Source: Ruminococcus sp. (GTDB lineage Bacteria > Bacillota > Clostridia > Oscillospirales > Ruminococcaceae). Taken from it: a stretch of DNA of 22,982 nt. The stretch is taken from the NCBI GenBank assembly GCA_019417865.1, contig DYCW01000156.1, forward strand, positions 1 through 22,982, written 5' to 3'. Below the pieces are notes generated by a model. That model saw only the letters and a program-made list of their open reading frames with translations, was not told where the DNA came from and ran no database searches. The translations under genes were made by a program, and so were the position numbers. Below are positions 1 to 7,164 of the stretch, one piece after another (the first letter of the stretch is position 1; each line of letters begins with the position of its first letter).

Positions 1-52
1 GTACGCACGGTGGTGTGAGAGGTCGGCGGCGTGTTGCCGCCTCCTACTCGAT
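1..52 (+). mobile_element. 3' end of a group II intron (domain V remnant and domain VI)
   Basis: The first 52 bases look like the last part of a bacterial group II intron. Positions 1-11 resemble the 3' strand of domain V (GTAC, two-base bulge, ACGGT). Domain VI follows: GAGAGG pairs with CCTACTC leaving A46 unpaired, and inside it GGCGGC pairs with GCCGCC around a short loop. A46 lies seven bases from an AY-type 3' end (GAT at 50-52), as expected for a branch-point adenosine. The rest of the intron, including any reverse transcriptase, is outside the window. Pairing and branch-point spacing are seen directly; the family assignment is by recall of intron 3' ends. Confidence 0.72.
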
Positions 53-86
53 TGCTGGTTTTTAGCGGAAAGGAGATGTTTCTGTG

Positions 87-1061
87 TTAAAGCAGAAAAC
101 AAGTTTCTATGGGCAGTCCGTTGGAGATGGCAATCCAAAGTCGACAGTAGGCTGCAATGGGAGCAATGTCGTACAGCGGTTTGACTGACAGGGTTTCCCA
201 TTGCTTTTTGGTATCATAATCCGTCTGATCGGAACGGCAGCCGGTTAAAAAGAACGGAATTTGCCGTTCTGCGGCGGTATTTGCCAGAGAAAGAAAAACA
301 GAATCCGTGCAGACTGTTCCAGAATGGTAGCACTGATAGAGAATGGCTTTTATGTCAGTTGGAATATTGGGCAGCGGGTTGCCGACTGCCGCAGTTAGTT
401 GCAGTAGCGGTGCAGGCTGTAGCAGCTGGAATGGTTCTGAGAGTGGCAGCAGTGGTTTCCGGTGCATGCGTGCCATCTTTTGGTGAAATTGTCCTTCGGC
501 ATCATAAACGCCGTAGACGGCATCACAGAAGCTGTAAATATCCCCGCTGCCCGGCAGCTGTTGGAGCAGTCGGGTTGCCTCGTGCATCACAGGAATTTTG
601 TCCAGGTTACAGTGGCTGACAAATACCCCTGTTTTTGCCTGTTCCTGCAAAAAACGAACGGCGTAGGCAAAGTTGCTCCATCCGTTTGCAGCTGGATTGG
701 TAAGCGGTTCGTTGCTTGCCACTAATACCAGCGGCGTCAAATCTGTCCCGAGTGCATAGCCCAATACCGCTGCTGTATAGGCAAGTGTGTCTGAACCATG
801 CAGCAGAATCCAGCCGTCACAGTCCTCTGTCAGGATCCGCTGCCGTACATGGTTTACCAGTAGGGAAAGGGATTCACCAGTCATCTGTTCGCTGAAGAGA
901 TGCAGCGGCTCAGATGCAATCACCGTAACACCTTTGAGGAAGCCACGTTCTTCTGCTCCCTGTAAGAGCAGATAGGTAGTTTGTTCTGCCAGGGAAAGAT
1001 AGCCGTCTGCTGCCAGTTGGCTGCCGATGGTACCGCCTGTAAAAATGATACCCAGTTTCAT
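87..1061 (-). CDS. Type I (cytoplasmic) L-asparaginase family protein
   Basis: A 324-residue asparaginase/glutaminase-family enzyme, expected to hydrolyse L-asparagine to aspartate and ammonia. The N-terminus carries the nucleophile motif FTGGTIGS (Thr11), followed by SEQMT near residue 57 and the second active-site motif as HGSDTLAYTAA (88-97). The family usually has HGTDT there, so catalytic Thr is replaced by Ser90 while Asp91 is kept. No signal peptide is seen, so it should be cytoplasmic. A longer in-frame reading exists upstream, but it runs inside the ClC gene; the start at 1061 has AGGAAAGG upstream and overlaps the ClC stop as ATGA, so translational coupling is likely. Family assignment is firm; substrate preference between asparagine and glutamine is not shown. 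Confidence 0.88.
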   Translation of the reverse strand: MKLGIIFTGGTIGSQLAADGYLSLAEQTTYLLLQGAEERGFLKGVTVIASEPLHLFSEQMTGESLSLLVNHVRQRILTEDCDGWILLHGSDTLAYTAAVLGYALGTDLTPLVLVASNEPLTNPAANGWSNFAYAVRFLQEQAKTGVFVSHCNLDKIPVMHEATRLLQQLPGSGDIYSFCDAVYGVYDAEGQFHQKMARMHRKPLLPLSEPFQLLQPAPLLQLTAAVGNPLPNIPTDIKAILYQCYHSGTVCTDSVFLSLANTAAERQIPFFLTGCRSDQTDYDTKKQWETLSVKPLYDIAPIAAYCRLWIAISNGLPIETCFLL

Positions 1062-2296
1062 ATGCGTTCCTTTCCTGTTAAAAATAACGGAGATCCTGTT
1101 TGTTTGCCGTATATGGAGCGATTTCCATTGCAAAGCCTTGCAACGGTACACACTACAGCGAAATAGGGAAAATAGGAAAATCCGAAGACTTCTGTTCCAA
1201 TGCAAATGGGTGCGAGCAGTGTGTTGGAGGCACTGCCAAAGACTGCTGCGTAGCAGAGGGCGGCTGCCAGCATGGTTGGAATACCAAGGCAGGGTGCAAG
1301 GACAGCACCCAGACAAGCACCAATGGCAAACAGTGGCGTCACTTCCCCGCCCTGAAAGCCGATGGAAAGCGTTAGAACCGTTAAGAGTAGTTTGCACAAA
1401 AAGTCAAAGCAATATACGGTTTCTCCGCTGTAAGTCAGCTGAATCAGATTGGTGCCCAGTCCCGCATATCGTCCTTTTCCGCATACATAGAGCAGAATTG
1501 CTAACACAGCACCGCAGACGGCAATGCGAACGAGCGGATTCGGTAGCCACTTTGCAGCCTGTTGCTTGCCAATTCGCAGTAGAAGCGTAAATAGTCCGCC
1601 AGTCAGTCCCGCAGCGATGCCAAGCAGCAGGATCTGAAAGGAGAGTGGCGAAACAGTTGTTTCCGGCAGGACAACCTGAAAGGTTTCCAGTCCCAGAGCA
1701 AGGGAAACAAAATAAGCAGTCACTGCGGAAAGAACTGACGGTAGGAGGGCACGGTATTCCAGTTTGCCAACCGCCAAAACTTCCAGTGCAAAGCAGACAG
1801 CGGCAAGCGGTGTGTGAAACAATCCACTGAAGCCAGCAGCCATGCCGGAGATGGTGAGAATTTGGACAGCATTGGGTATCTGCCGGAAAACAGGAATTCG
1901 GCTGCCGGTACAGTGTGCAACGGTTGCACCAAGTTGTACCGCAACGCCTTCCCGACCGGCACTGCCGCCACAGAGGTGTGTGAGCCAAGTGCTGCCGATG
2001 AGCAAGGGAATCAGACGCAGGGGAATGTGGTTGGCGTTGCCGTTGGCAGCGTCAAAAATCAGATGCATGCCTTGGCTGCTTTCCTTGCCGTACTTTTGGT
2101 AGATCCAGACCATCAGTACACCGGCGAGCGGTAGAAACGGCAGAAACCAGAGCATGTGTGCCGTGCGAATGGTTCCAATCCAGAGCAGTACTCGCCCGAA
2201 TCCGGCAGTGATGGCACCGGTTAGGATGCCGGTTCCGGTTGCCAGCAGGCATAGCAGCAGCGTGGGAAGCAGAGAAAATGATTTTGGTGGTTGCAT
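1058..2296 (-). CDS. CLC-F type fluoride/proton antiporter (ClC family)
   Basis: A 412-residue multi-pass ClC-family membrane protein. Canonical chloride ClCs carry GSGIP, GREGP and GxFxP; this one instead shows QGMHL (Met77), GGSAGREGVAVQ with gating Glu116, and GGEVTPLF (Val319, Thr320), with Tyr396 in SIYGKQ. These are the signatures of the fluoride-exporting CLC-F branch, and the numbering nearly coincides with what I recall for the Enterococcus casseliflavus enzyme (Met79, Glu118, Val319, Thr320, Tyr396). The inferred role is to expel fluoride in exchange for protons. It is the first gene of an operon with the asparaginase (4-nt overlap) and has its own promoter at 2332-2360. The leader is too short for a fluoride riboswitch. 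ClC membership is near certain; fluoride specificity rests on the motifs. Confidence 0.87.
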   Translation of the reverse strand: MQPPKSFSLLPTLLLCLLATGTGILTGAITAGFGRVLLWIGTIRTAHMLWFLPFLPLAGVLMVWIYQKYGKESSQGMHLIFDAANGNANHIPLRLIPLLIGSTWLTHLCGGSAGREGVAVQLGATVAHCTGSRIPVFRQIPNAVQILTISGMAAGFSGLFHTPLAAVCFALEVLAVGKLEYRALLPSVLSAVTAYFVSLALGLETFQVVLPETTVSPLSFQILLLGIAAGLTGGLFTLLLRIGKQQAAKWLPNPLVRIAVCGAVLAILLYVCGKGRYAGLGTNLIQLTYSGETVYCFDFLCKLLLTVLTLSIGFQGGEVTPLFAIGACLGAVLAPCLGIPTMLAAALCYAAVFGSASNTLLAPICIGTEVFGFSYFPYFAVVCTVARLCNGNRSIYGKQTGSPLFLTGKERI

Positions 2297-2331
2297 AGAA
2301 TGCCTCTTTTCTGTTGAAAATCTTCTTTCGT

Positions 2332-2360
2332 AGTATACCAGAAAGCCAGAAAAATTGCAA
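2332..2360 (-). promoter_or_regulatory. Sigma-A type promoter for the ClC/asparaginase operon
   Basis: On the minus strand TTGCAA (2355-2360) and TATACT (2332-2337) are separated by 17 bp. The predicted start near 2325 leaves a leader of only about 29 nt before the ClC ATG, which has AGAGG as ribosome binding site. Confidence 0.7.
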
Positions 2361-2361
2361 G

Positions 2362-2388
2362 AAAAAACCGCCCTGAAAAGTAAGGCGG
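2362..2388 (-). terminator. Rho-independent terminator of the zinc uptake operon
   Basis: Read on the minus strand, CCGCC pairs with GGCGG around a short loop and runs into six T residues, 25 nt after the permease stop codon. The next promoter begins immediately after it, which separates the two operons. Confidence 0.75.
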
Positions 2389-2412
2389 CTTTGTAGACAG
2401 TTTGGGGAAGAT

Positions 2413-3267
2413 TTACTTTTTTTCAGTGGTTTCCTGCACTTTTTTCTTTCCAGCATATTCCCGTATTTTTTGGATCAGGCTGAACAGCAGAAATATTGCC
2501 AGATTGGCAACTACAACACTTGCCCCCACTGGTGTATCAAACTGATATGATCCTGCCATGCCGGCACAGAAACAAATCACCGAGAGAACCGCTGCACAGA
2601 GGATTACCAGCGAAAACCGTTTGAACAGTCGCATGGAAGAGAGTGCAGGGAAGATAATCAGGCTGCTGATGAGCAACGCCCCCATCATTCTCATGCCGAG
2701 GACAACGGTAATTGCCGTTAAAATGGCGATGAGCGTATTATAAAACGAAACGGAAACACCGGTTGCCTGTGCAAAATTTTCATCAAAGGTAATCGCAAAA
2801 ATCCGGTGATAACAGAGGGCAAACAACCCCAGTACCGCAATGGATAGAATGAGGCTCACCCAGACATCTTCTTTGCCGATTGCCAGAATACTGCCGAACA
2901 TATAGCTTGCGACATCGGTATTGATACCGGTTTTGAGAGAGGTTACAATGATGCCAATGGCAAGCGAAGCAGCAGAGACGACGGCAATGGCTGCATCACT
3001 CTTGACGTTTGCCCGTTCTGTAATCCGCAATAGGAAAAAGGCAGCCACTGCCACCACAGGAATGGAGAATTGCAGCGGTGCCCAGCCAAATGCCAGTGCC
3101 ACAGAAAGTGCACCAAAGGAAACGTGTGACAGCCCGTCTCCAATCATGGAGAAGCGTTTTAATACCAGACTCACCCCCAGCAAAGCCGCACAGAGCGACA
3201 CAAAAACACCCACCAGCAAAGCCCGCCGGATAAAGGCAAATGAAAGCATATCGACTATAAAATCCAT
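2413..3267 (-). CDS. znuB: Zinc/metal ABC transporter permease (ZnuB/AdcB-like)
   Basis: A 284-residue integral membrane protein of the ABC-3 family, with about eight hydrophobic segments, which forms the membrane channel for divalent metal uptake. Family features visible are the N-terminal FIRRALLVGVFVSL segment, the conserved DGLSHVSFG stretch near residue 45, and the MMGALLISSLIIFPA segment in the second half. The start at 3267 has GGAGG seven bases upstream. It lies 18 nt downstream of the ATPase gene, is the last gene of the operon and is followed by a terminator. Zinc is the best guess for the substrate because of the partner lipoprotein; manganese or iron transporters share this fold. 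Confidence 0.9.
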   Translation of the reverse strand: MDFIVDMLSFAFIRRALLVGVFVSLCAALLGVSLVLKRFSMIGDGLSHVSFGALSVALAFGWAPLQFSIPVVAVAAFFLLRITERANVKSDAAIAVVSAASLAIGIIVTSLKTGINTDVASYMFGSILAIGKEDVWVSLILSIAVLGLFALCYHRIFAITFDENFAQATGVSVSFYNTLIAILTAITVVLGMRMMGALLISSLIIFPALSSMRLFKRFSLVILCAAVLSVICFCAGMAGSYQFDTPVGASVVVANLAIFLLFSLIQKIREYAGKKKVQETTEKK

Positions 3268-3285
3268 GTTGAAACCTCCGTTTGT

Positions 3286-3972
3286 TTAAGACTTTTGATG
3301 GCTGCGGTAGGCTGCCGCTGTGTCATAGGTATAGGTTTTCTGTCCAAGGTGCAGAATATGTTTGGCATAGTAGACCGCCCGTTGTACATCATGGGTCACC
3401 ATGACAATGGTAATCTGTTCGGTACGGTTCAGAGTTTGCAGCACTTGATAGAGTTCTTCCGAGGCAACGGGATCCAGCCCTGTGGTTGGCTCGTCCAGAA
3501 TGAGCAGCTTTTGTGCCGCACAGAGTGCCCGTGCCAACAGGACACGTTGCTGCTGTCCGCCGGATAGCTCTCGATAGCAGCGTTTTTGCAGAGAAGCAAT
3601 GCCGAGTTTTTCCATTGCCTGTTGGGCAGCTGTTTTTTCGGCGGCGGTAAAAAAGGGTCGGTGCCGCATTTGGTTGAGAAAGCCAGAGCGGACAATTTCC
3701 CGTACACTTGCCGGAAAATCTCGTTGTGCCGGTGTCTGTTGCGGCAAATAGCCAATGTCGCTGCGTTTCCAATTTCCGGTCAGTTGAATTTCGCCTTTGA
3801 GTGGACGCAGCAGTCCCAGCATACTTTTGACGAAGGTACTTTTTCCAGAGCCGTTCTCGCCGATGATACAGAGATAATCGCCCTCGGAGATGGTGAGATT
3901 TAAGTCCGACGTGGTGACGATATTTTCATATCCCAATGTGACATGGGAAAATTGTAATGCAGATGTTTCCAT
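3286..3972 (-). CDS. znuC: Zinc/metal ABC transporter ATP-binding protein (ZnuC/AdcC-like)
   Basis: A 228-residue ABC ATPase that powers metal import with the adjacent permease and lipoprotein. All nucleotide-binding motifs are intact: Walker A GENGSGKS (38-45), Q-loop YLPQQ (75-79), signature LSGGQQQR (136-143), Walker B LLILDE (156-161), D-loop GLDP and the switch His in VTHD. The length is normal for ZnuC/AdcC. The start at 3972 is the first in-frame ATG, with GGAA about 11 nt upstream, a weak site. There are 59 nt between the lipoprotein stop and this start and only 18 nt before the permease, so the three genes are one transcription unit. Confidence 0.92.
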   Translation of the reverse strand: METSALQFSHVTLGYENIVTTSDLNLTISEGDYLCIIGENGSGKSTFVKSMLGLLRPLKGEIQLTGNWKRSDIGYLPQQTPAQRDFPASVREIVRSGFLNQMRHRPFFTAAEKTAAQQAMEKLGIASLQKRCYRELSGGQQQRVLLARALCAAQKLLILDEPTTGLDPVASEELYQVLQTLNRTEQITIVMVTHDVQRAVYYAKHILHLGQKTYTYDTAAAYRSHQKS

Positions 3973-4031
3973 AGTAGGGAGATTCCTTTCTGAATATACG
4001 TTTCAGGAACAAGTTTTCCATTGTATTTCGT

Positions 4032-5108
4032 TCAGTTTTGCAGTGCCTGCAAATTCCGCCGCATCAGACTAACATAGGTTTCGCCGTTGTCAAAGTCAGC
4101 TTGTGTGACGGTATGGCAGGATTGAAAGATAGTCGGGACGGCTCCGGTTTGTTCACCGATGACTTCGGCAACGGACGGGCTGCTGACTTCAAAGTAGTAG
4201 ACTTTTGATAAGTGATGTTCTTCTGCCAGTTCCATCAGATGGGAGATGGTTGCCACACTTGGCTCTGTATCGGAACTGCATCCAGAAAAAGCAGCATAGC
4301 AGTGCAGCCCATAGGTGTTTGCAAAATATTGCAGCGGGAACTTATCCGCAAATAATAGCGTCTGGTGTTCTGACTCAGAGAAATAGACCGAAAAATCCTG
4401 ATGCAGTGTCTTCAGTTCTGCTGCATAGGCATCTGCATTTTTTCGGTAAGTCGTTGCATTCGCAGGATCTGCCTCACAGATGGCATTGCAGACCACATAT
4501 AACAGATCCTTCGCAATCATTGGTGATGTCCAGATATGTTCATCATATTCTATACTGCTTTCTCCGTCTGCATGGCTGTGGTCGTGGGAAGGATCCGTGC
4601 AGGGTTCTGTGTCTTCCAATTCTTCGTGGTCATGTTCATCATGTATTTCGTATTCGTCTTCTTTGTGTACATCCTCTGCCGTGTGTTCATGATCGTGGTC
4701 GTGTTCCAGCTCACTGCCCTCCAATTCTGTTTCCTCCAAAAGCGGAGCAAAATCCATCATGCAGCGGACAATCCGGTCGGGATGGGATTGTTCATCGGCT
4801 TCCAGTATCTCCGAGACCCAGTGTTCCATATGACCGCCGTTGTACAGGAAAATATCTGCATTCTGAATTGCAAGAATATCAGAGGGTGCTGGTTCAAAAG
4901 AATGGCTCTCCATACCGGGGGAGAGCAACAGCTGAACGGAAATTGTATTGGTATTTTGTAGTACAGCACGGGCAAAATCATAATAGCAAAAAAGCGTAGT
5001 AACCAGGTTTAGTTTTTCAGATGGTTTAGTAGCCGTTTGTGCCGCAGGCGTACAGCCACAGAGCAGTGTCCCGCAGAGCAAACCGCAGAGTATGGTCTTC
5101 CATTGCAT
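4032..5108 (-). CDS. znuA: Zinc-binding lipoprotein of ABC importer (ZnuA/AdcA-like)
   Basis: A 358-residue cluster A-I substrate-binding lipoprotein that captures metal outside the membrane. The chosen start (5108) gives a typical lipoprotein signal, MQWKT then a hydrophobic run ending in lipobox LCGC (Cys19), with AGGAG eight bases upstream; upstream ATGs add charged residues and have no good site. Expected family features are GMESHSFEP (likely His ligand), EYDEHIWTSP (second His) and FSGCSSDTEPS. Between them is a long His/Asp/Glu-rich loop with HDHDHEH, IHDEHDHEE and SHDHSH, typical of zinc-scavenging ZnuA proteins. Where many ZnuA have a third His (HxAFxY) this one has ADKFPLQYF, a form I recall from other clostridial homologues. 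It is the first gene of the operon. Confidence 0.92.
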   Translation of the reverse strand: MQWKTILCGLLCGTLLCGCTPAAQTATKPSEKLNLVTTLFCYYDFARAVLQNTNTISVQLLLSPGMESHSFEPAPSDILAIQNADIFLYNGGHMEHWVSEILEADEQSHPDRIVRCMMDFAPLLEETELEGSELEHDHDHEHTAEDVHKEDEYEIHDEHDHEELEDTEPCTDPSHDHSHADGESSIEYDEHIWTSPMIAKDLLYVVCNAICEADPANATTYRKNADAYAAELKTLHQDFSVYFSESEHQTLLFADKFPLQYFANTYGLHCYAAFSGCSSDTEPSVATISHLMELAEEHHLSKVYYFEVSSPSVAEVIGEQTGAVPTIFQSCHTVTQADFDNGETYVSLMRRNLQALQN

Positions 5109-5140
5109 GGTTTTCTCTCCTAATTGCATGGTATCAGATT

Positions 5141-5167
5141 TGAAATTGAAATTGATTTTCAATTTCA
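5141..5167. promoter_or_regulatory. 27-bp palindrome, probable Fur/Zur-family operator
   Basis: Two 13-bp arms around a central G (position 5154) match at 12 of 13 positions: TGAAATTGAAATT on the left and ATTTTCAATTTCA on the right. The inner 7-1-7 core TGAAATT-G-ATTTTCA (5147-5161) resembles the Fur box TGATAAT-N-ATTATCA. It begins at the predicted transcription start of the zinc operon, so a bound repressor would block initiation or clearance. The palindrome is seen directly; which Fur-family protein binds is inferred, and none is encoded in the window. Confidence 0.72.
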
Positions 5168-5174
5168 GAATGTT

Positions 5175-5203
5175 ATTATAGCACGTTCCAGATGAAATGT
5201 CAA
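5175..5203 (-). promoter_or_regulatory. Consensus sigma-A promoter of the zinc uptake operon
   Basis: Minus-strand TTGACA (5198-5203), 17-bp spacer, TATAAT (5175-5180): a perfect match to the housekeeping consensus. Its strength fits a promoter kept off by the adjacent palindromic operator when metal is sufficient. Confidence 0.85.
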
Positions 5204-5211
5204 TAGGGCAG

Positions 5212-5240
5212 TTGACGTTTTTTTCAAATTATGTTATAGT
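5212..5240 (+). promoter_or_regulatory. Promoter of the MATE efflux gene
   Basis: Plus-strand TTGACG (5212-5217), 17-bp spacer, TATAGT (5235-5240), 43 nt upstream of the MATE start codon. Its -35 box lies 8 bp from the -35 box of the divergent zinc operon promoter, so the two promoters are back to back. Confidence 0.75.
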
Positions 5241-5283
5241 AGAAAAACGACAATGACCGCAAGGAAAGAGAGGGAAGGGGAAT

Positions 5284-6615
5284 ATGATACAATCAAAAAA
5301 CGCATCGGTTTTTTCATCATTTTTTCACTATGTCAGTCTAAATGTACTCGCCATGCTCGGCACATCCTGTTATATTTTAGCAGATACTTTTTTTATTGCA
5401 AACGGGATTGGGGAAGATGGTCTGACCGCATTGAATCTGGTTTTGCCGTTGTTTAATGTGTTAAATGCGACTGGTTTGATGATTGGCATTGGTGGGGCAA
5501 CCAAATATGCGATTTATCGGGCAAGAGGAGAAAAAGAAGAAGGCAGTCGTATCTTTTTTCATGCGTTGCTGCTGGCATTGCTGGCAAGTGTGTTGTTTAT
5601 CGCAATTGGCGTATGGTTTGCTGAGCCGATTTGCCGCTGGCTTGGCAGCAATGCGGCAACCCATGCGGACATGGTGATCTATCTGCGGACGCTGTATTGT
5701 TTTGCACCGTTGTTCCTGTGTAATCAGTTGTTTGCAGCGTTTGTGCGGAATGATGGTGCACCGAATCGTGTCATGGCAGCTACCATGCTTGGTACATTGA
5801 GCAATATTGTTTTGGATTATGTTTTTATTTTTCCGTTTGACATGGGAATGCTGGGAGCCGTGCTGGCAACTGCCTGTGCTCCGTTAGTGGGGATTGGGAT
5901 TCAGTTGTTCTATTTTCGGAAATCGTCTTGTCAGTTGCGGTTACAGCCGTGTCAGATACAGGCACATTTTTTAAAGCCGATTTTTCTGTTGGGCGGAGCA
6001 GAGTGGATTACAGAGGTGGCATCGGGTATTGTGATCTGTTGTTTTAACTTTGTCATTCTGCGGGAAGCTGGCAATACAGGGGTTGCAGCTTATGGCATCA
6101 TTGCAAATATTGCCATGGTAGCCGCCTGTCTCTGTACTGGAATTGCACAAGGCGTGCAGCCGTTAATCAGTCATAGCTACGGAAAGGGAGAGACGCAGCA
6201 GGTACGAAATTTACTACAGCTGACACTGGAGACAGCACTGGGTTTTGCCATTATACTGTATGGTGTTTTATTTGGATTTACAGAATGGATTGTCAGTCTG
6301 TTCAATACAGATGAAAATGTCGTTTTAAAGGAAATGGCAGAAAGTGGTGTACGAATTTATTTTCTTGCATTTTTCTTTGCAGGCTGTAATATTGCAGCAT
6401 CTGCGTTTTTCAGTGCAGTAGAACGCCCATTCTTTTCTTTTTGTATTTCCCTGTTGCGGAGCGGTGTGATTTTACTTCCGGTACTGTTTGCATTTGCAGC
6501 GGTTTGGCATATGAATGGCATCTGGGCATCCTATCCGGTTGCGGAGTGTGTGACATGTGTGGTAGTTTTGATATTATTGATACGATTCTGGAGAAGAAAG
6601 AGAAGGATTTCATAG
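5284..6615 (+). CDS. MATE family efflux transporter
   Basis: A 443-residue multidrug and toxic compound extrusion (MATE) transporter with about twelve hydrophobic segments, normal for the family. The N-terminus has the family layout (SLNVLAMLGTSCYILADTFFIA) and GLTALNLVLPLFNVLNATGLMIGIGGATKYAIYRARG with the conserved glycine-rich second helix. The second half repeats the pattern (GVAAYGIIANIAMVAACLCTGIAQGVQPLISHSYG). It should export cationic drugs or other organic compounds using a sodium or proton gradient; the substrate cannot be read from the sequence. The start at 5284 is preceded by purine-rich AGGGAAGGGG. It is a single-gene unit divergent from the zinc operon, and no terminator is evident after it. 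Confidence 0.92.
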   Translation: MIQSKNASVFSSFFHYVSLNVLAMLGTSCYILADTFFIANGIGEDGLTALNLVLPLFNVLNATGLMIGIGGATKYAIYRARGEKEEGSRIFFHALLLALLASVLFIAIGVWFAEPICRWLGSNAATHADMVIYLRTLYCFAPLFLCNQLFAAFVRNDGAPNRVMAATMLGTLSNIVLDYVFIFPFDMGMLGAVLATACAPLVGIGIQLFYFRKSSCQLRLQPCQIQAHFLKPIFLLGGAEWITEVASGIVICCFNFVILREAGNTGVAAYGIIANIAMVAACLCTGIAQGVQPLISHSYGKGETQQVRNLLQLTLETALGFAIILYGVLFGFTEWIVSLFNTDENVVLKEMAESGVRIYFLAFFFAGCNIAASAFFSAVERPFFSFCISLLRSGVILLPVLFAFAAVWHMNGIWASYPVAECVTCVVVLILLIRFWRRKRRIS

Positions 6616-6669
6616 GAAACAAAACGATTTTGCAACTCCTGCGGATTCTTTTCTATACAAAGCAGCATC

Positions 6670-6698
6670 TTGGCAAATCTCATAAAGTGTGTTATAAT
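6670..6698 (+). promoter_or_regulatory. Promoter of the YjbQ/Sir2 pair
   Basis: TTGGCA (6670-6675), 17-bp spacer, TATAAT (6693-6698). The predicted start near 6705 gives a leader of about 28 nt that carries TAGGAGG before the YjbQ-family ATG. Confidence 0.75.
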
Positions 6699-6732
6699 AA
6701 AGAAAACATGCCATTCATAGGAGGTCATCTCT

Positions 6733-7131
6733 ATGCTTTATACTTATCGTCTGAAAACACCCGCAGAAGGTTTTTTGTCCATTACTGCACAAGTCAAAGG
6801 AGCAGTTGCGGAAAGCGGTGTGCAAAGCGGCATCTGTGTGGTGTTTTGTCCGCATACCACTGCTGGTATTACAATTAACGAAAATGCAGATCCTGACGTA
6901 CAGACGGACTTGCTGCTTGCTTATCAGTCAGCATTTCCGGATCGTGCTGCGTTTCAACACTGTGAGGGAAACTCTGCTGCTCACGCAAAAGCATCTGCCA
7001 TGGGCAGCAGTGCTACAATCATCATTGAGAACGGCACATTGCTGCTTGGCACTTGGCAGGGTATTTATTTCTGTGAATTTGATGGGCCACGTAGCCGAAC
7101 ATTTTATGTAAAAATAATAGAAGCAAAATAA
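6733..7131 (+). CDS. YjbQ (UPF0047) family protein
   Basis: A 132-residue protein of the YjbQ/UPF0047 family (COG0432). Diagnostic segments are CPHTTAGITINENADPDV (47-64), the CEGNSAAHAKA stretch (His and Glu likely near a metal or phosphate site), and the C-terminal LGTWQGIYFCEFDGPR. It is a complete small cytoplasmic protein with no signal or membrane segment. Members have been reported to show weak thiamin phosphate synthase activity, but the cellular role is unsettled and nothing nearby points to thiamin. The start at 6733 has a strong TAGGAGG site. The Sir2 gene follows after 33 nt and is probably co-transcribed. Family assignment is very secure; function is not. Confidence 0.93.
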   Translation: MLYTYRLKTPAEGFLSITAQVKGAVAESGVQSGICVVFCPHTTAGITINENADPDVQTDLLLAYQSAFPDRAAFQHCEGNSAAHAKASAMGSSATIIIENGTLLLGTWQGIYFCEFDGPRSRTFYVKIIEAK

Positions 7132-7164
7132 TTTTTATCAAAGCAGGGAACAGGAGGGGCCTTT

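Noticed and set aside
62..90. Short plus-strand start with AAGGAG next to the intron end
   Set aside because: The frame codes only four residues before a stop; it may be a remnant but cannot be supported as a gene.
1404..1988. 194-codon minus-strand frame inside the ClC gene
   Set aside because: Cys/Trp/Arg-rich composition in another frame of a clear ClC gene; no family match.
2297..2412. Fluoride riboswitch upstream of the CLC-F gene
   Set aside because: Looked for the GATGG/TTC core and a second stem on the minus strand; the stretch is filled by a terminator, promoter and short leader.
4560..4715. Repetitive-looking His codons as a possible CRISPR or tandem repeat
   Set aside because: The repetition comes from His/Asp/Glu codons in the zinc-binding loop; there is no regular repeat-spacer pattern.
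4205..4999. 264-codon plus-strand frame opposite znuA
   Set aside because: His/Arg/Pro-rich antisense shadow of the His-rich lipoprotein gene, without a ribosome binding site or recognisable domain.
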